The notes beneath the pieces were generated by a model. That model saw nothing but the letters and a program-made list of their open reading frames with translations. It did not search any database and was not told where the DNA came from. A stretch of 64,000 nt of DNA from NCBI GenBank assembly GCA_907165135.1, contig OU015567.1, positions 2,609,001 to 2,673,000 on the forward strand, in the 5' to 3' direction. The stretch comes from Oikopleura dioica. Taxonomy: Eukaryota > Chordata > Appendicularia > Copelata > Oikopleuridae. Position 1 is the stretch's first letter. Every line of letters starts with the position of its first letter. The translations under genes and the position numbers were made by a program. Shown here one piece after another: positions 51,049-64,000 of the stretch.

Positions 51049-51405
51049 GAACGACGAATTCAGAAATTTATCGCGCTTCCTTCATTATGTTCTTATTTGA
51101 AAACTGCCTTTTTGTCGGAAAATAAAAATATCAAGGTGCAGAACTCAAAGTCTTCGAGAACCGTTTTAACTATGGCAACCATGTCAAATAATTCTAACTC
51201 GAACTAGCATAAAAAAATCAAACATGAACGGAGACAAATTCATTATAAGCTGTTAGATAGAGTCAGTATTATTCAACCGATAAGATTAATCTCGCAGGTG
51301 TTGACTGCGCATAAACATATTTGCATGGCGAATTAAAGGTAGAAGTTTGATTTCGGTAATCGCACTAGTAGAGGAGACTTTCCCGAGGAAGGTAGAAGGT
51401 CAAAG

Positions 51406-52284
51406 ATGGAAGAGCGAACGAAGAAGATAGTTTTACTCGTTCTGAGCATTACCTGTCTCTTATCCGTCACATTCGCTTTTACTGGCCCAGCAATCGTTGG
51501 AAAGATAGATGGAGGGTCAAAATCGAATACAACGACAACGACCGCATCCCAAACTTCTACAACGACAAAGGCAGCACCAAGTACATCGACAACAACAACG
51601 AGTACAACTTCAACATCATTAATACCAATTCCAGAGTAAGATCAAAAATTTAGGAAAACAATAATTATTCTAGATTCGAATGCGGGAACGAAACTTCCGT
51701 CATGGGCTGGGACGAATGCGTTGATTACTGCAACTCTTATGGAGACAAACCGCTCCAGTTAGAATCAGAAGAACAAGCGCAGAAAATTCTTCAGTTTATA
51801 CGACTAACTTGTCCTGGAGACAAACTCTGGATGGGATACAAATCAAAAAGCAGTATTAATATCACATAAATAATATTTTTTGTTTGTTATCATTTATATT
51901 TAAGCACTGATCGAAAACAATAAAAGAAAAGGTCGATGGAATTTGGCAAGAGGAGATGTTTATCAAACTGACCACTACTGGATTGATGAAGGTCTTCAAT
52001 TATCATCTCCAGTGCTCGAAAGTCACAGAAATGCTTTCGATTCAGTTGGTTGCGAATATTTCGATAAATATATATACATATATATACATATATATAAATA
52101 TATATACATATTCCGTACTTCAAGTTGAGCAACCCTGAAATTCCTGATCTTAATCGATCGTCGGAGAAAATCGAGTGCAAAGTTCACGGTAACTCATTTT
52201 TCGACTTACTTGCTCATTAAGTTTTTCTTAGACCTGGATGATCACGAGCACAACTGTTTGTGTATGCAACACATTCACATCTAA
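51406..52284 (+). CDS. membrane or secreted Thr-stalk C-type lectin-like protein
   Basis: Start MEERTKKIVLLVLSITCLLS is a signal anchor or signal peptide. A Thr/Ser-rich mucin-like stalk follows (SNTTTTTASQTSTTTKA), then IPIPE and the lectin-like part: ECGNETSVMGWDECVDYC, LWMGYK, DHYWIDEGLQL, VGCEYF, IECKVHD and HEHNCLCMQH. Introns: after the stalk, at about 51863-51903 (GT-AG, phase fits), a TA-rich 62-nt segment at 52063-52124 that fits only as a GA-AG intron, and one before the last exon. WMG and the final CLC match the W-G and C-terminal Cys features of the fold; calcium-site motifs are unclear. It likely acts at the cell surface; the ligand is unknown. Confidence 0.65.
52072..52111 (+). 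repeat. (TA)n-rich microsatellite
   Basis: About 40 bp of TATATA/TACATA repeats within the lectin-like gene. It lies inside a segment that must be removed for the frame to continue. Confidence 0.7.
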
Positions 52285-52499
52285 TTTCATTTTCTTTTAT
52301 TAAATATTTTTCTTCTATTTTGACTGTTTTACTAAAATTCCAACTGTCTTATTTCAAATAAGCTACTGTGTTTGTCAAATGATGACAAAAACAAGAAATT
52401 ATGCATGCATGACTTCAGTATAATATATTGCCATCAGAATAAAAATGAAACAGGAAACAAGTTACAAGAAAAATAAAGAAAAGAAGATAAAAGAAGAAT

Positions 52500-53030
52500 T
52501 CAGAAAAGAGGAGAAATGTACATGTGTCTCGATTTGACAGGCTTCTCCGGGTTTTTCATCATCATCATTTTCATTTGTCGAACAAACTCTTCGAATTCCT
52601 TCTGAGAAATCTTTACAGATTAAAAATAATTCTAACTATCAAACCTGTCTCTCGAGCTGCGCGTCATCAGACTTGTCTTTTTTCTCGACCACTTGTCTTC
52701 TCGGTGGGCTGCGGAAGAAAAATGCCTGGCTACTGACAAACAGAGAAAACACTAAAGATTTTTATTTAATAAATTTTGTCAAGATTTCCTTACCTCCTAT
52801 GAAATTCATGATAGATTTCAAACTCGTGCTCTCGTTCCTTGTGAACCGGGATTTTATATGATGAAGCTGAAGAAACAACTTATGGGATGGGCACTACAGA
52901 GCAGTTCATTCTGGCCGGTATGTTATAAGGGCAAAATTGGGTCGAATTGCGTCATTGAAAATATGTTTTTCGCAGAAATTACAGATAATCCGGCTATCTT
53001 TGACAGAAAGATTAATTTTATTGAAGACAT
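52500..53030 (-). CDS. small basic protein of about 105 aa, unknown
   Basis: Minus-strand exons: a start MSSIKLIFLSKIA (from 53030), then KIPVHKEREHEFEIYHEFHR, then SQAFFFRSPPRRQVVEKK and finally QKEFEEFVRQMKMMMMKNPE to a stop at 52500. The last two introns are GT-AG and in phase. The first join needs a GA donor or another start, so the N terminus is uncertain; it could be a mitochondrial leader. No family recognised. Confidence 0.45.
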
Positions 53031-53389
53031 TATGAATTAAAAAATGATCGTAGAAGACATATTATAAAAGCCCTTATTTCAAAGCCAGTTGATTTGCCAA
53101 ATCAATTTACTGTTCTAAGAAAATGAAACAGATTTTGGGTGCGGTGCATCCGGGTGCGGAGCTTAATATTTTTTAATGCTTCGCAACCGCCCGCGGCCAT
53201 CATTTTTTGGTGGTGGAGGCGGCTGGTCCGAATCTGGCGGGACCTATTTTTTTCTCGAATTCTAAAGTTGATCAAGTACTAGAACAAGCTGAACTTTTTC
53301 ATTTTTAAAAATGAAATTTGCAAAGTCTTTTTCTTAGTCCAAAAATTAATTTTTGAGAAACAAATCTTCGAAATCTGCAAATCCGAAAA
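53031..53389. other. intergenic region
   Basis: About 360 bp with a GC-rich patch (53125-53250) and no coding signal. Probably the divergent promoter of the genes starting at 53030 (-) and 53390 (+). Confidence 0.35.
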
Positions 53390-54965
53390 ATGGCACGCGT
53401 GACGAGAAAGAACGTTTTGAATTTCATCCTCGGGATCAGCATCGGCTTAATCGTTTCGAAAGCGCTGTTGCATGGAAGGTAAGGATTTTAGACGACCTTA
53501 GAGGAACTCAGGGGCGAGTAAAGGGGTCGAGACATTGCGGCAGCACCTGCTTAGGTTGATGATAGATTATTTTTGAATTACACGTTTAACCTTTTTGCTA
53601 CGCGCGAAAAAAGTTTGATTAACAAGAAAATTACATGATTTCATTCAGATCTTTCTCAGTCGAGAATTTTTTTTTATTAAAATTCTTACTTGGTCGATTC
53701 TTTTTCTAACTTGATTTAAAGCCTTCTATCAAATCCTTCCCACAAATCCCGGCCCAAGCCTGTCCAGCACAAACACGAAGAATTCTTCATCAAGCAGCCT
53801 GAGACTCAAGTCAGCACGACCGCAACTACAGCCACAACCACTACAGACGAGAAAGAGCCCGTGATCGACATCGACCCCTTGAAGCCCATTTCCGGCCCGA
53901 AAAAAGAATGCCCATATGAAACGGACGATTTGGAAGGAGACAATCATCGACCAGCAGCGTTTTTGCCAACTTGGCGGGATATTCACGCACTTTCGAAATC
54001 ATTGGACATTGTTGATGGCTGCCACGAGCCGAGCGATTGTATTCCAGTAGAGAAAGTGGCGATTATTATTCCTTACAAAGACCGGGAAGATCATTTGCTC
54101 AAGTGGCTCTGGCACATGCATCAGATGCTGGTGAGACAAAGGAACTGGTTTTCAATATGAAAGTTATTTTTCTAATTACTGAAGAGTGCGTTTTTTATTC
54201 TTGTTGATTTATTTACAGTAAAACAGGGCCGCGTCAAAACGGAGGATAATCCCATTTCCTCCATTCTTCTACCCTGTCGCCATGTTAAAAACCTGTCAAA
54301 GGCGATCGTACTGCGTGTTCGTGTCAGAACCGATGGGTTCAGGACACTTTAACAAAGGATCGACGATGAATGCAGCTGCCAAGGAAGCTATCAACAGGGG
54401 TTTTGATTGCATCATTCTTCATGATGTAGATATGCTGCTGGAAGATGATCGGAATATCTACCAATGCCAGGATGGCCCTGTTCATTTGTCGCCGTTCATT
54501 GACAAATTTCACTACAAAGATCACTATGGAACGGAGTTTGGGGGAGTGACGATGTTGAAAAAGGAGCATTACTTAGCTGCCAATGGATATTCCAACCTGT
54601 TTTGGGGCTGGGGAAAAGAAGATGACGACATGGTTTATCGAGTCAAAGCTGCAGGCCTGACAATCCGAAAGCCAGTTAACTACGATTCTGGAAGATATTC
54701 CATGATTCCACATCAACATCCCTGGGCGTTTAGAAATAATCGGATCACTGACAAAAACTCGGATCTTCGATTTTTGAGTCTTCAAAGCATTGGGCTTGTG
54801 AAAAAAAGATCGAAGTTCGAGGGCATTTCGTCGATCGAATACAAAGTCGAGAAGGAGGAAAAAGAGCCGAGTCATATCAAACTTTTTGTTGATTTCCGAC
54901 CATTGGATGTGAAGAAGATTGATATAAGTTTGACTTCAGGAAAAGATCAAATAACATTTTGGTAG
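53390..54965 (+). CDS. beta-1,4-galactosyltransferase-family (GT7) enzyme, second copy
   Basis: Exons 53390-53478, 53722-54141 and 54302-54965 give 390 aa to the first stop. Type II Golgi layout: MARVTRKNVLNFILGISIGL is tail plus anchor, then a Thr-rich stem (STTATTATTTTDEKE) and the catalytic domain. Motifs: EKVAIIIPYKDREDHL, FNKGSTMNAA, LHDVDMLLEDDR (metal-binding DVD), FGGVTMLKKEHY, and FWGWGKEDDDMVYRV. The second intron (54142-54301) has no in-frame GT site; a GA-AG intron restores LVRQRRSYCVFV, matching the family. The sequence downstream of the stop remains open in a shifted frame, so the protein may be longer (see next entry). Sugar acceptor unknown. Confidence 0.88.
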
Positions 54966-56228
54966 ATCAAAGTACGAGAACTCATGTTGATCTTGAGAAA
55001 GGCCCCCCTCTACTGAAAATCGATACGTACAACAAGAAAGATATGAAATATATCGAGTTGAAAGACACCTATATTTGCAAGGATTTCGGATTTTCAAGTG
55101 TCATGAAATGGCTCTCAAACTGGAAAGCTAGCAAGAAATCTGCTTTGGATAAGGTGGAGACCATAAATTTATAGTATCAAGTTTCAATATGAATTTTTCT
55201 ACTCATGTTGAAGCGAACTAATATAACAAAACGTGTTTAGACGTAAGCATCCGAAATCCAATGAATAACTCACACTAAAGAATTAAATTGCAATTGCACG
55301 ATTTCGTTAAATTTTCAAATCAAATGATTAGAAATTAAATGATATCCTCAGTGCACTCAATTCTCCGACTACTGTATCGCGATTGTTCATCCTAACTCTC
55401 CCGATGCCTCCACCGGCTTCAATCTTCGGGAAGTTTCCCAGCTCATTTCCGCAGCAACTGCTACTAGATCCGATGGATGCCCATGCGAAAAGGGAGGATG
55501 TCCTCCTGAAGGATCGGCTCTACCTTTATATTCAACTTTTGCATTTTTCGATCTTTACGGGCATATTTTGAGCCTTGAGAAAAGTGACACCTGAAGATCA
55601 TCCTGTTGTTTATCATCACCAAGAGCTTGGATCACAAATGCGGCTGCACGTGATTGAAGATCCTTTGAAAATGAAGGAAAAAGCGAGCTTCAAAATCGAC
55701 CTCGGTAATTCCCTTTTCTCTAAAAAGCTTCATAGTTTTCGATTAAGGCTTTCACTGGATAAATGGAGGTGACAAGGGAGTCTACTACCGGCATGCTCTT
55801 GTTTGGGAAGGACAAGCCGTAGATGAAGTCTTGCAGATAGAGTTGATGGCACCTGGTACTAAATTGGACGCAAGAGAAGGAACAGAATTTCAAGTTGATA
55901 TTCCGACGCCGGCACCGGGCTGGTACACTGTCTTGACAAAGGTAATTCTTTGGAAAAAAATTTATAAAATAAAAAATTACAGATCACGGATGTAATCGGG
56001 CAGCCGATGTTTGAGCTCCGCTGGGCGTTCCGAGTCACCACCCAAAATCAAGCTGAAGATAATCGCATCCTTGCGACGGCGTCTGCAGCTCAACTCTTCA
56101 AGGGAACACCATGGGCTAATGCCATTCCGTATGCTCCCCTTATTTTTATTCTCTTCAACATTTTCAGATTCCAAACGTTCAAAACAAACCTGGAGAAATA
56201 TTTTGACAAATCTGCCCAGACAAATTAG
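54966..56228 (+). CDS. unrecognised beta-rich coding region, possible C-terminal extension of the galactosyltransferase
   Basis: Coding exons with no start codon of their own. First part: STRTHVDLEKGPPLLKIDTY to NWKASKKSALDK (to about 55154). An intron then leads to CTQFSDYCIAIVHPNSPDAS, SDGCPCEKGGCPPEG and STFAFFDLYGHILSLEK. After it come DHPVVYHHQELGSQMRLHV, GVYYRHALVWEGQAVDEV, PAPGWYTVLTK, FELRWAFRVTT and a final exon ending at 56228. Introns at 55705-55768, 55942-55982 and about 56129-56167 are GT-AG and in phase. Two single-base frame breaks at homopolymers (TTTT near 54955-54958, AAAA near 55577-55581) separate it from the upstream enzyme and divide it. Alternatively it is a separate gene with an unseen 5' exon. 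AATAAA is at 56329-56334. Confidence 0.5.
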
Positions 56229-56498
56229 AAGATTTTAAATAACTAGCAAAACTGCCAAAAATGGAAGAGGAGTATTATATATAATTGTATTTACTACCAC
56301 TAAAATCAGCATCTGCCAACAAAACGAAAATAAACTTATATATGCAGTACATTCTTTTTTGTCAAAAATCTTCTTTTTCTTCCAAAATCAGTCGTCTCTT
56401 CCGCTCACTAGAATTATTTCAGCTTTGAAAATTGATATTCCATGATTTTTCGACTAAGATTACTTTTGTGAGACCCTTAGTTCAAATCTCCCCTTTGC

Positions 56499-56985
56499 TT
56501 ACCCGAGGATAAGGCAGACCGAACCAATGGAAAACGTCAAAAATCCAATAAAAACCAAACTGATACTCATGTAAAACGAGACATCTTTGAAAACATCTTT
56601 ATGCCTTCTCGAAATGAGGAGGCAAAAAAGAGCAGCGATGATTATAACCGCGGCGCAAATGATTGTGCTTCGCCTGGTTTAGTGCTTCTGTTAAGTAAAC
56701 AGCGCGTTTATAATAAAAATTCACTCAACCAATTTTGTGAAACCACCAAGCAGATTCCAGGCCGCAACCACGGCGATCTGAACGCAAAATTTCAAGCTCC
56801 ATTATTGCATCTCGAGTTATCACTACTCCCAGCAGACTTGGAAGTGAATTATTAGCTTCCTGTTTCAGGAATCCGGTACGTCTACAGTGCGCAATCGAAA
56901 TATACAGTCCGATAAAACATCTACTCACATGAGCTCTTTTTTCGGTTTATTTCTTCTGGCAACTGCGAGTGCGCCCTAGAAATTA
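56499..56985 (-). CDS. small multi-pass membrane protein, partial model
   Basis: Two minus-strand exons are convincing: IAVVAAWNLLGGFTKLVE, then (after a 57-nt GT-AG intron) RSTIICAAVIIIAALFCLLI, a basic loop and YMSISLVFIGFLTFSIGSVC, with a stop at 56499. That makes three hydrophobic helices. An upstream 46-nt exon with clean splice sites (about 56940-56985, GALAVARRNKPKKE) may belong to it. The start codon was not found; more exons could lie between 57000 and 57650. A four-helix, claudin- or tetraspanin-like layout is possible but unproven. Confidence 0.45.
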
Positions 56986-57701
56986 AGATCAAAATGCTCA
57001 GTTTGGAAAATAAATTTTACAAAACTGAAGCGATGCTGATTTTCCGGGAACTTTTTAAGGGTTGAAAACGCTTCATTGATATCAAACCTAAATTTTTCTT
57101 TCAAAACAACCCCTGAAATCTGGCATTAGAATAAAGCAACGCAGATATTGTCGGATGCTTTGGCGCATCACAGCTTCCTCGCTATACAAGGGATTTTATT
57201 TCTTTTTCGGATGAAAAATTACTCCGAGAGATCCCTTTCTTTTGGTCATAAATAGAATTGACGGACCCTTGCCGTGATCTTTGAACGGACCAAATTATCT
57301 CTGGGAGTAAAATTTGCATTTCGAAAAGTCTTTTCGAAGAAGAAAAATCTTTTGAAAACAGTCTTTTTATACAACATGTCTTTTTCTATTTTTCATAATG
57401 TCATTTCGAATTAGAAAAATCCTCCGTGATTACTTAATTGCCCCATTTTCGAGAAAACAAACGCAAAAGCCACTTATCGAAAAATCCTCTTTTCTAAAAG
57501 CCGCCTCAGCGCTTAGCCGAACGCAGCAGAAAACCTTAAATTCGTCACACTGAAATTTCCTAATGTATCGCACTAATGAAAACAACGCGCCACGGAAACT
57601 AAATTGTGCCACCACCCGGTGCAAAAACATCATTTTTCTCAACCCCACCTAGTCAACAAATAAAATAGGGTTTTAAAAAAGAAGGAAAAAAAGATAGAGC
57701 A

Positions 57702-60700
57702 ATGCAAATTTTATGGGCTGTTATAACGCTGATAAATGCTATAGGAAAGGGATGAATAAATCTATTTACTGCTAGAATTGACAGTTAAATTCTCTATATT
57801 TTATCCCTTTTCAGAAGTAGAAATCGACGATACAGGGCAAAAAAAGATCGACAAGAAAGTCGAAAAAATCGTTGAAAAAATCAACGAAGAGCAAAATTAC
57901 AATTTTCAAAGTTTTGTTAATGAAACATATGAAAATGCCCCATCAGATGAAGAACTCAGAACACTAGAAGGACTAGAAGAATTGGAAGAGAAATTTAAAT
58001 CGTGGAAAAAGGAGAGAAATGCGGAAGCGAGAAAAGACAGAGATGTGGGAAATTTTATCGAGAAGGAAAAGCAAAGATTTGATGAAGATGATGATGAAGG
58101 TAAGGACCATGAAGTACGGCTTTGTCAATTTTTTCTACTTCAGTTTTTAGAACAGTCGAATTCATTCACAAATGTGAATAAATGTCATAATTATGACTAA
58201 GTCTGGGGATCACTACAGATATTTCGAAAACTTTTAAGTGTATTTCAAATACTACTGAAAAAATAGAATCCGGTTCAACCTTTAGGTCTCAGATTTATGG
58301 TTTTTATAGATAAATTATCTAAGATAATATTCGTTTTTTAAGGTCTATGTTATACGGTATAACTTATACCGTAAAAAAAGTGCTCTTATCTAAAATTTAT
58401 CGTTTTCAAGAAGCTTAACGCCGGAACGCATATCGACCCATTTTTGGGCAAGGCGCTGAAATATGCCTTCAGAAATCATCATTTTCTCGTGCTAAAACAA
58501 CAGATGAGAGATATCGTATGTATCTATTTTTGAAGTTTATTGTCTGAAGATCATACTTATGAAAAAATTTGGGCTGATATAAGCAAGAAAACGGGTCTAC
58601 GGCCTCTTACCCAAAAATTGATCAATATCATATCGACGATATGCGTTCCGGGAAAAAACTATTTCATGCGTTCCATCGTTAATAAGAAATTATTTTCAAT
58701 GAATTCAACCCATTTTTAAGACCTCGGCTGCACAGTCCTCCCACCAAATTGCAACGACCGTAAATTTCGCTTCCGCGGATGCACAAATGAAGACCCATAC
58801 AAATGGAAAAATGGAGATAAGTGTCGATTTATTTCGTCTCAGGATGAAAGGTGGCGTTGGCGATCAGTACAGTGCAAGTGCAGGCGAACACGTGACGAGC
58901 GAAATTGCGGATTAGAGACGGCTTATAAATATGTGCCAAAAGAATCGCTAATTTTCAGGAACAATTTTGTCAACTCTATTTGTCTCTCTCTTGAGAATTC
59001 GGGATTTCTGACTCTCTGTTGTTGAAAATTGAACGAGAGGAAATAACCGAACCCGCCAACATGGTCATCTTCCGGGCGATTGGGAGCCCTACCGAAAAGA
59101 AAACGGCCGACTTGATTGGGTCCCGATGAAAATTCCAAATTGCGGCAGCATCGGTCGCGCGGTTTCTCAATGCCCCGGTGATTTGGACAAAAACCAACCG
59201 TTTTACATCGATCGAGACATTTCTGAGAACATCAAGTTTGGCGACATTGCGAGGATAAAGTGCCCCAATCGGATTTTGAATGAAGACGGAAGTGAGGAAC
59301 CGAGAGTCTGGAAGATAAAATGTGGAATTGGGGCTTGGACGTTTTTGAAAAATGGATCGTCTATTGATCAACCCGGCCTGGGAGAGTTCTGCAAGACGGA
59401 ATGGGGCGCCTGGGGCGAGTGGAGCCAATGCAGCTCGAGTTGTGATGGAGGAGTCGGTAAGATAAAGACTTGCTTTAGAACCCTAAGATTTCATTCTTTT
59501 CTAGCGCATCGAAAAAGAAGCTGTTTTTACAAAGGAGAATGCGCGATAACAAAACGAGATGCCGCGCTCTGTAACGAAACTACACGCGAAATTCTTCATC
59601 CTCTTTCTTCTCAAATGTGTGAAGGTGGCGAAGAAGCATCCACTGATTCTACTCTTTGTGCTGTTGGAGTAAAATGTAAGGAGCAAGGTTATTCTTTCGA
59701 TAATTATTTTGAAAGGCGTTCAATGGGCGATTTGGACCGAGTGGACAGCACCAAGTGATCGTTGTGAATCAAGAAGATTTCGCGAGTGTCAAAACTGCTT
59801 GGCAAATGGAACTTGTCTCGAAATACCCAAAAATGAACAAACTTGTGAAGGACCGAAGAAAGAAATTGAGTATCATACGAATAGAGTTGGATGCAGTAAG
59901 AGAACTTGAGGGTTGATTTAGGGTTGACGGCTTTTAGAGTATATTTTGTCGATTCAAGAAGATAAGCCGATTGAAATCTTTGACACACGAAGAGGGAAGA
60001 TTTCAGCACTTGATGCAAATCTGAAGGTAACGATGTTAAAACCCTAACTTGGCTTATGATATGATTAAAGCAGATTATTTGTTTTCAATATGTTCGAGAA
60101 CTAACAATAATTTTTAACTGCCGTGACACATAAAAATCAGTTTTTTCAATCAACTGAACGAAATTAAGGGCGTTCCAAAATCGTCCCCTTTTATCAACAT
60201 TGACTGTTATGTCAAACTGAAAGGGTCCATCTACGTCCTTGCCCAGCACGAAAGCGACTCACATCGAGCCTTTTTCAAGAGGTACCTGAAGTATTTTTAT
60301 CTCAAAAACGTTCTCATCTATGATTAAAGTAATAACGAGACTGAAAGCTGGGAACGAATCGGTGGAATTCCTGAAGATACAACTGAAGCTGGCTGCGTCG
60401 CGAGCCCGAGAAAGATTTGGAGATGCGGAGGATTTCTGAATAAGGAGGAGAATATTCGATCAGACAAATGTTTCAGGTAAAATAAAATAAACACCATAAA
60501 ATTTCACATTTTTTCGTTTTTATTACATATATATTTATACTGTGGGTTTGATGATATACAAGTAGAAGAATAGGTATAGACTACGTAGACGTGGATTCTC
60601 GACTATATGATCCGATGATAGTTAACTATTACTGTTAAACCACTATAAATAAAGTTATGTTTAAAAGGTATTTGTCTTTAGTTGGAACGGAACCGACTGG

Positions 60701-61371
60701 GTCGAGGAAGCTTCAATGAACGCCCCTCGCGCGGGCCATTCCATCTTAGCTACATCACGCACACTCTACGTCTTCGGCGGCAATGACCAAAGTACCTCTC
60801 TTGAAATCTTCTCTTCAACAAGCAAATCTTGGAAAATGTTCCCGTGGAATATTCCTCACTCCGGTAAGGCACTTCGAAAAGGAATCAGCTGCTTATCTTT
60901 TCAGATTTTGAGCCCGGGAGCCCGATTTGGAACCCAAGAAAAGATTTTGCCTGGTTCGTCGGAACAAAGGATCAAAAGTCTGATAAAATTTGGAGATTTG
61001 ATCCGAGCAATAACGAAATGAAGCTATTTGGGCATCTTTCTGAAGCAAGGTGCTTTTTAAATATTCTACTGAAGCCTAAGTTGTTTTTTTAAGGATCCAA
61101 CCATCTGTAATTTTGTCAATGAGAGAGCTTGATAGAAACGCATCCGGCCGCGGAAAACCTCAATTGATGGTTGATGGAGGAATCAGAGCTCATAAAAAGG
61201 TAATAAAAACATTTTAAAACAACCGAAATGGCAAATTTTTAGACTGAAATCTTCCGCGAACTCTGCGACATCTGGAATTGGAAAGAAGAAAATCACGATT
61301 CGAACATTTGCGAGTCAATTGATCGCCTTGGCGAAGTAAAATCATCAACAGTCGTTCTTCCCTGGCCCTGA
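57702..61371 (+). CDS. secreted thrombospondin-1 / kelch protein
   Basis: Start MQILWAVITLINAIG is a signal peptide; the first intron (57751-57814) fits as GA-AG. An acidic coiled segment (KKIDKKVEKIVEKINEEQ) follows. After a 621-nt intron comes a Cys-rich block (DLGCTVLPPNCNDRK, RSVQCKCRR). Then a thrombospondin type-1 repeat (WGAWGEWSQCSSSCDGGV, HRKRSCFYKGEC), a second degenerate one (WAIWTEWTAPSDRCESRRF), and kelch-like blades (ESWERIGGIPED, AGHSILATSRTLYVFGG, IFSSTSKSWKMF). The end is EVKSSTVVLPWP. At least ten short GT-AG introns join in phase. TSP1 plus kelch in one secreted protein is unusual; attractin-like proteins combine kelch with other extracellular domains. Likely adhesion or matrix function. 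The join at about 58915-59040 is uncertain. Confidence 0.7.
58419..58678. mobile_element. TTAA-flanked small inverted-repeat element in an intron
   Basis: TTAA lies at 58415-58418 and 58679-58682. The outer ends CGCCGGAACGCAT and (complement) CGATGGAACGCAT form a 13-bp imperfect terminal repeat. A second inner copy of CCGGAACGCATATCG and its complement lies at 58421 and about 58636-58650. A palindrome TTATACGGTATAACTTATACCG just outside (about 58350-58372) is separate. It has no coding capacity and sits in the 621-nt intron of the TSP1/kelch gene. Confidence 0.6.
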
Positions 61372-61769
61372 TTAATGAGCTGGCAGATAATTCATAAAAA
61401 GCGCAAAATGACCAAATGCAATTTTTACCGATTGAGCTTTGTCTTTCGGCCTAAGAGGCAAAGCTCGACGCTAGAAAAATGGTCAAAAATGGCCTTTTTC
61501 TGGTGAGGAATGCGCTAGGGTGAGAACGCTTCCTGAGGTGAAAATTTTGGACCATTTTGCATTGACACTGTTGCTTCTTTTTTGTAAATAAGAACGTTTT
61601 ATACTGTCATGAATAAATGTCGACGACTTAGATTTTTGACTGATTTATTATTTGTGTATTCGCCTGTTTCATGCTATCAGTCGCGCGAAAGAAAATCATC
61701 GAATTTCGAGGTTCAACATGAAGCGCCTTTTTCGTCTAGTTGCGACTTCTGCGACCACGGGTATAATCA
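61372..61769. other. 3' convergent intergenic region
   Basis: Lies between two genes that end toward each other. A minus-strand AATAAA at 61644-61649 probably serves the acetylcholinesterase gene. A plus-strand ORF beginning at 61609 is antisense to that gene and has no family look. Confidence 0.45.

Positions 61770-64000
<2,231 letters not shown>

Overview
The window reads as a compact tunicate genome, most probably the larvacean Oikopleura dioica or a close relative. Seen directly: about 25 protein genes in 64 kb, most introns between about 36 and 65 nt, poly(A) signals that overlap stop codons, very short intergenic gaps, and at least seven introns whose reading frame is only satisfied by a GA donor with a normal AG acceptor. 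Known: frequent G*-AG introns, tiny introns (mode about 47 nt), operons and spliced-leader trans-splicing are established for O. dioica. The species name is an inference. All exon models were made by eye from frame, splice dinucleotides and family motifs.

Layout. 0.2-2.1 kb: GDP-glucose phosphorylase (GDPGP1). 2.3-4.5 kb: arylsulfatase. 4.8-5.1 kb: 60-aa membrane microprotein. 5.1-5.55 kb (-): small secreted protein. 5.8-6.9 kb: giant foldback element. 7.2-9.2 kb: SHOX-type homeobox gene. 9.4-10.2 kb: hAT-like inverted-repeat element. 10.9-12.2 kb: beta-1,4-galactosyltransferase-like. 12.3-13.1 kb: TTAA-flanked inverted-repeat element. 13.3-17.7 kb: short ORF (-) and a receptor tyrosine kinase-like gene. 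18.5-21.4 kb: secreted nidogen-domain-like protein. 21.6-24.1 kb (-): small secreted protein and a dsRBD-like protein. 25.1-28.6 kb: ubiquitin-specific protease with an N-terminal membrane segment. 28.7-31.1 kb (-): lectin-like protein and a retinol-dehydrogenase-like SDR. 32.5-37.4 kb (-): G3BP/Rasputin and an acidic coiled-coil protein, a candidate operon. 39.8-44.6 kb: MAP4K4/TNIK/MINK (Misshapen) kinase. 45.9-47.7 kb: RG-rich protein with an antisense gene nested in its intron. 47.9-50.0 kb: divergent PINK1. 50.3-52.3 kb: tandem Thr-stalk C-type lectin-like genes. 52.5-53.0 kb (-): small unknown protein. 53.4-56.2 kb: second galactosyltransferase with a possible C-terminal extension. 56.5-57.0 kb (-): small membrane protein. 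57.7-61.4 kb: secreted thrombospondin-1/kelch protein. 61.8-64.0 kb (-): acetylcholinesterase, cut by the window edge.

The genes are mostly unrelated neighbours, not one pathway. The strongest structural theme is mobile DNA. Six inverted-repeat elements with readable target-site duplications are present. Three lie inside introns; for two of these, removing the element and one target copy leaves an ordinary 41 or 43 nt intron with intact splice sites. This suggests that non-autonomous elements insert into micro-introns and persist because splicing is preserved.
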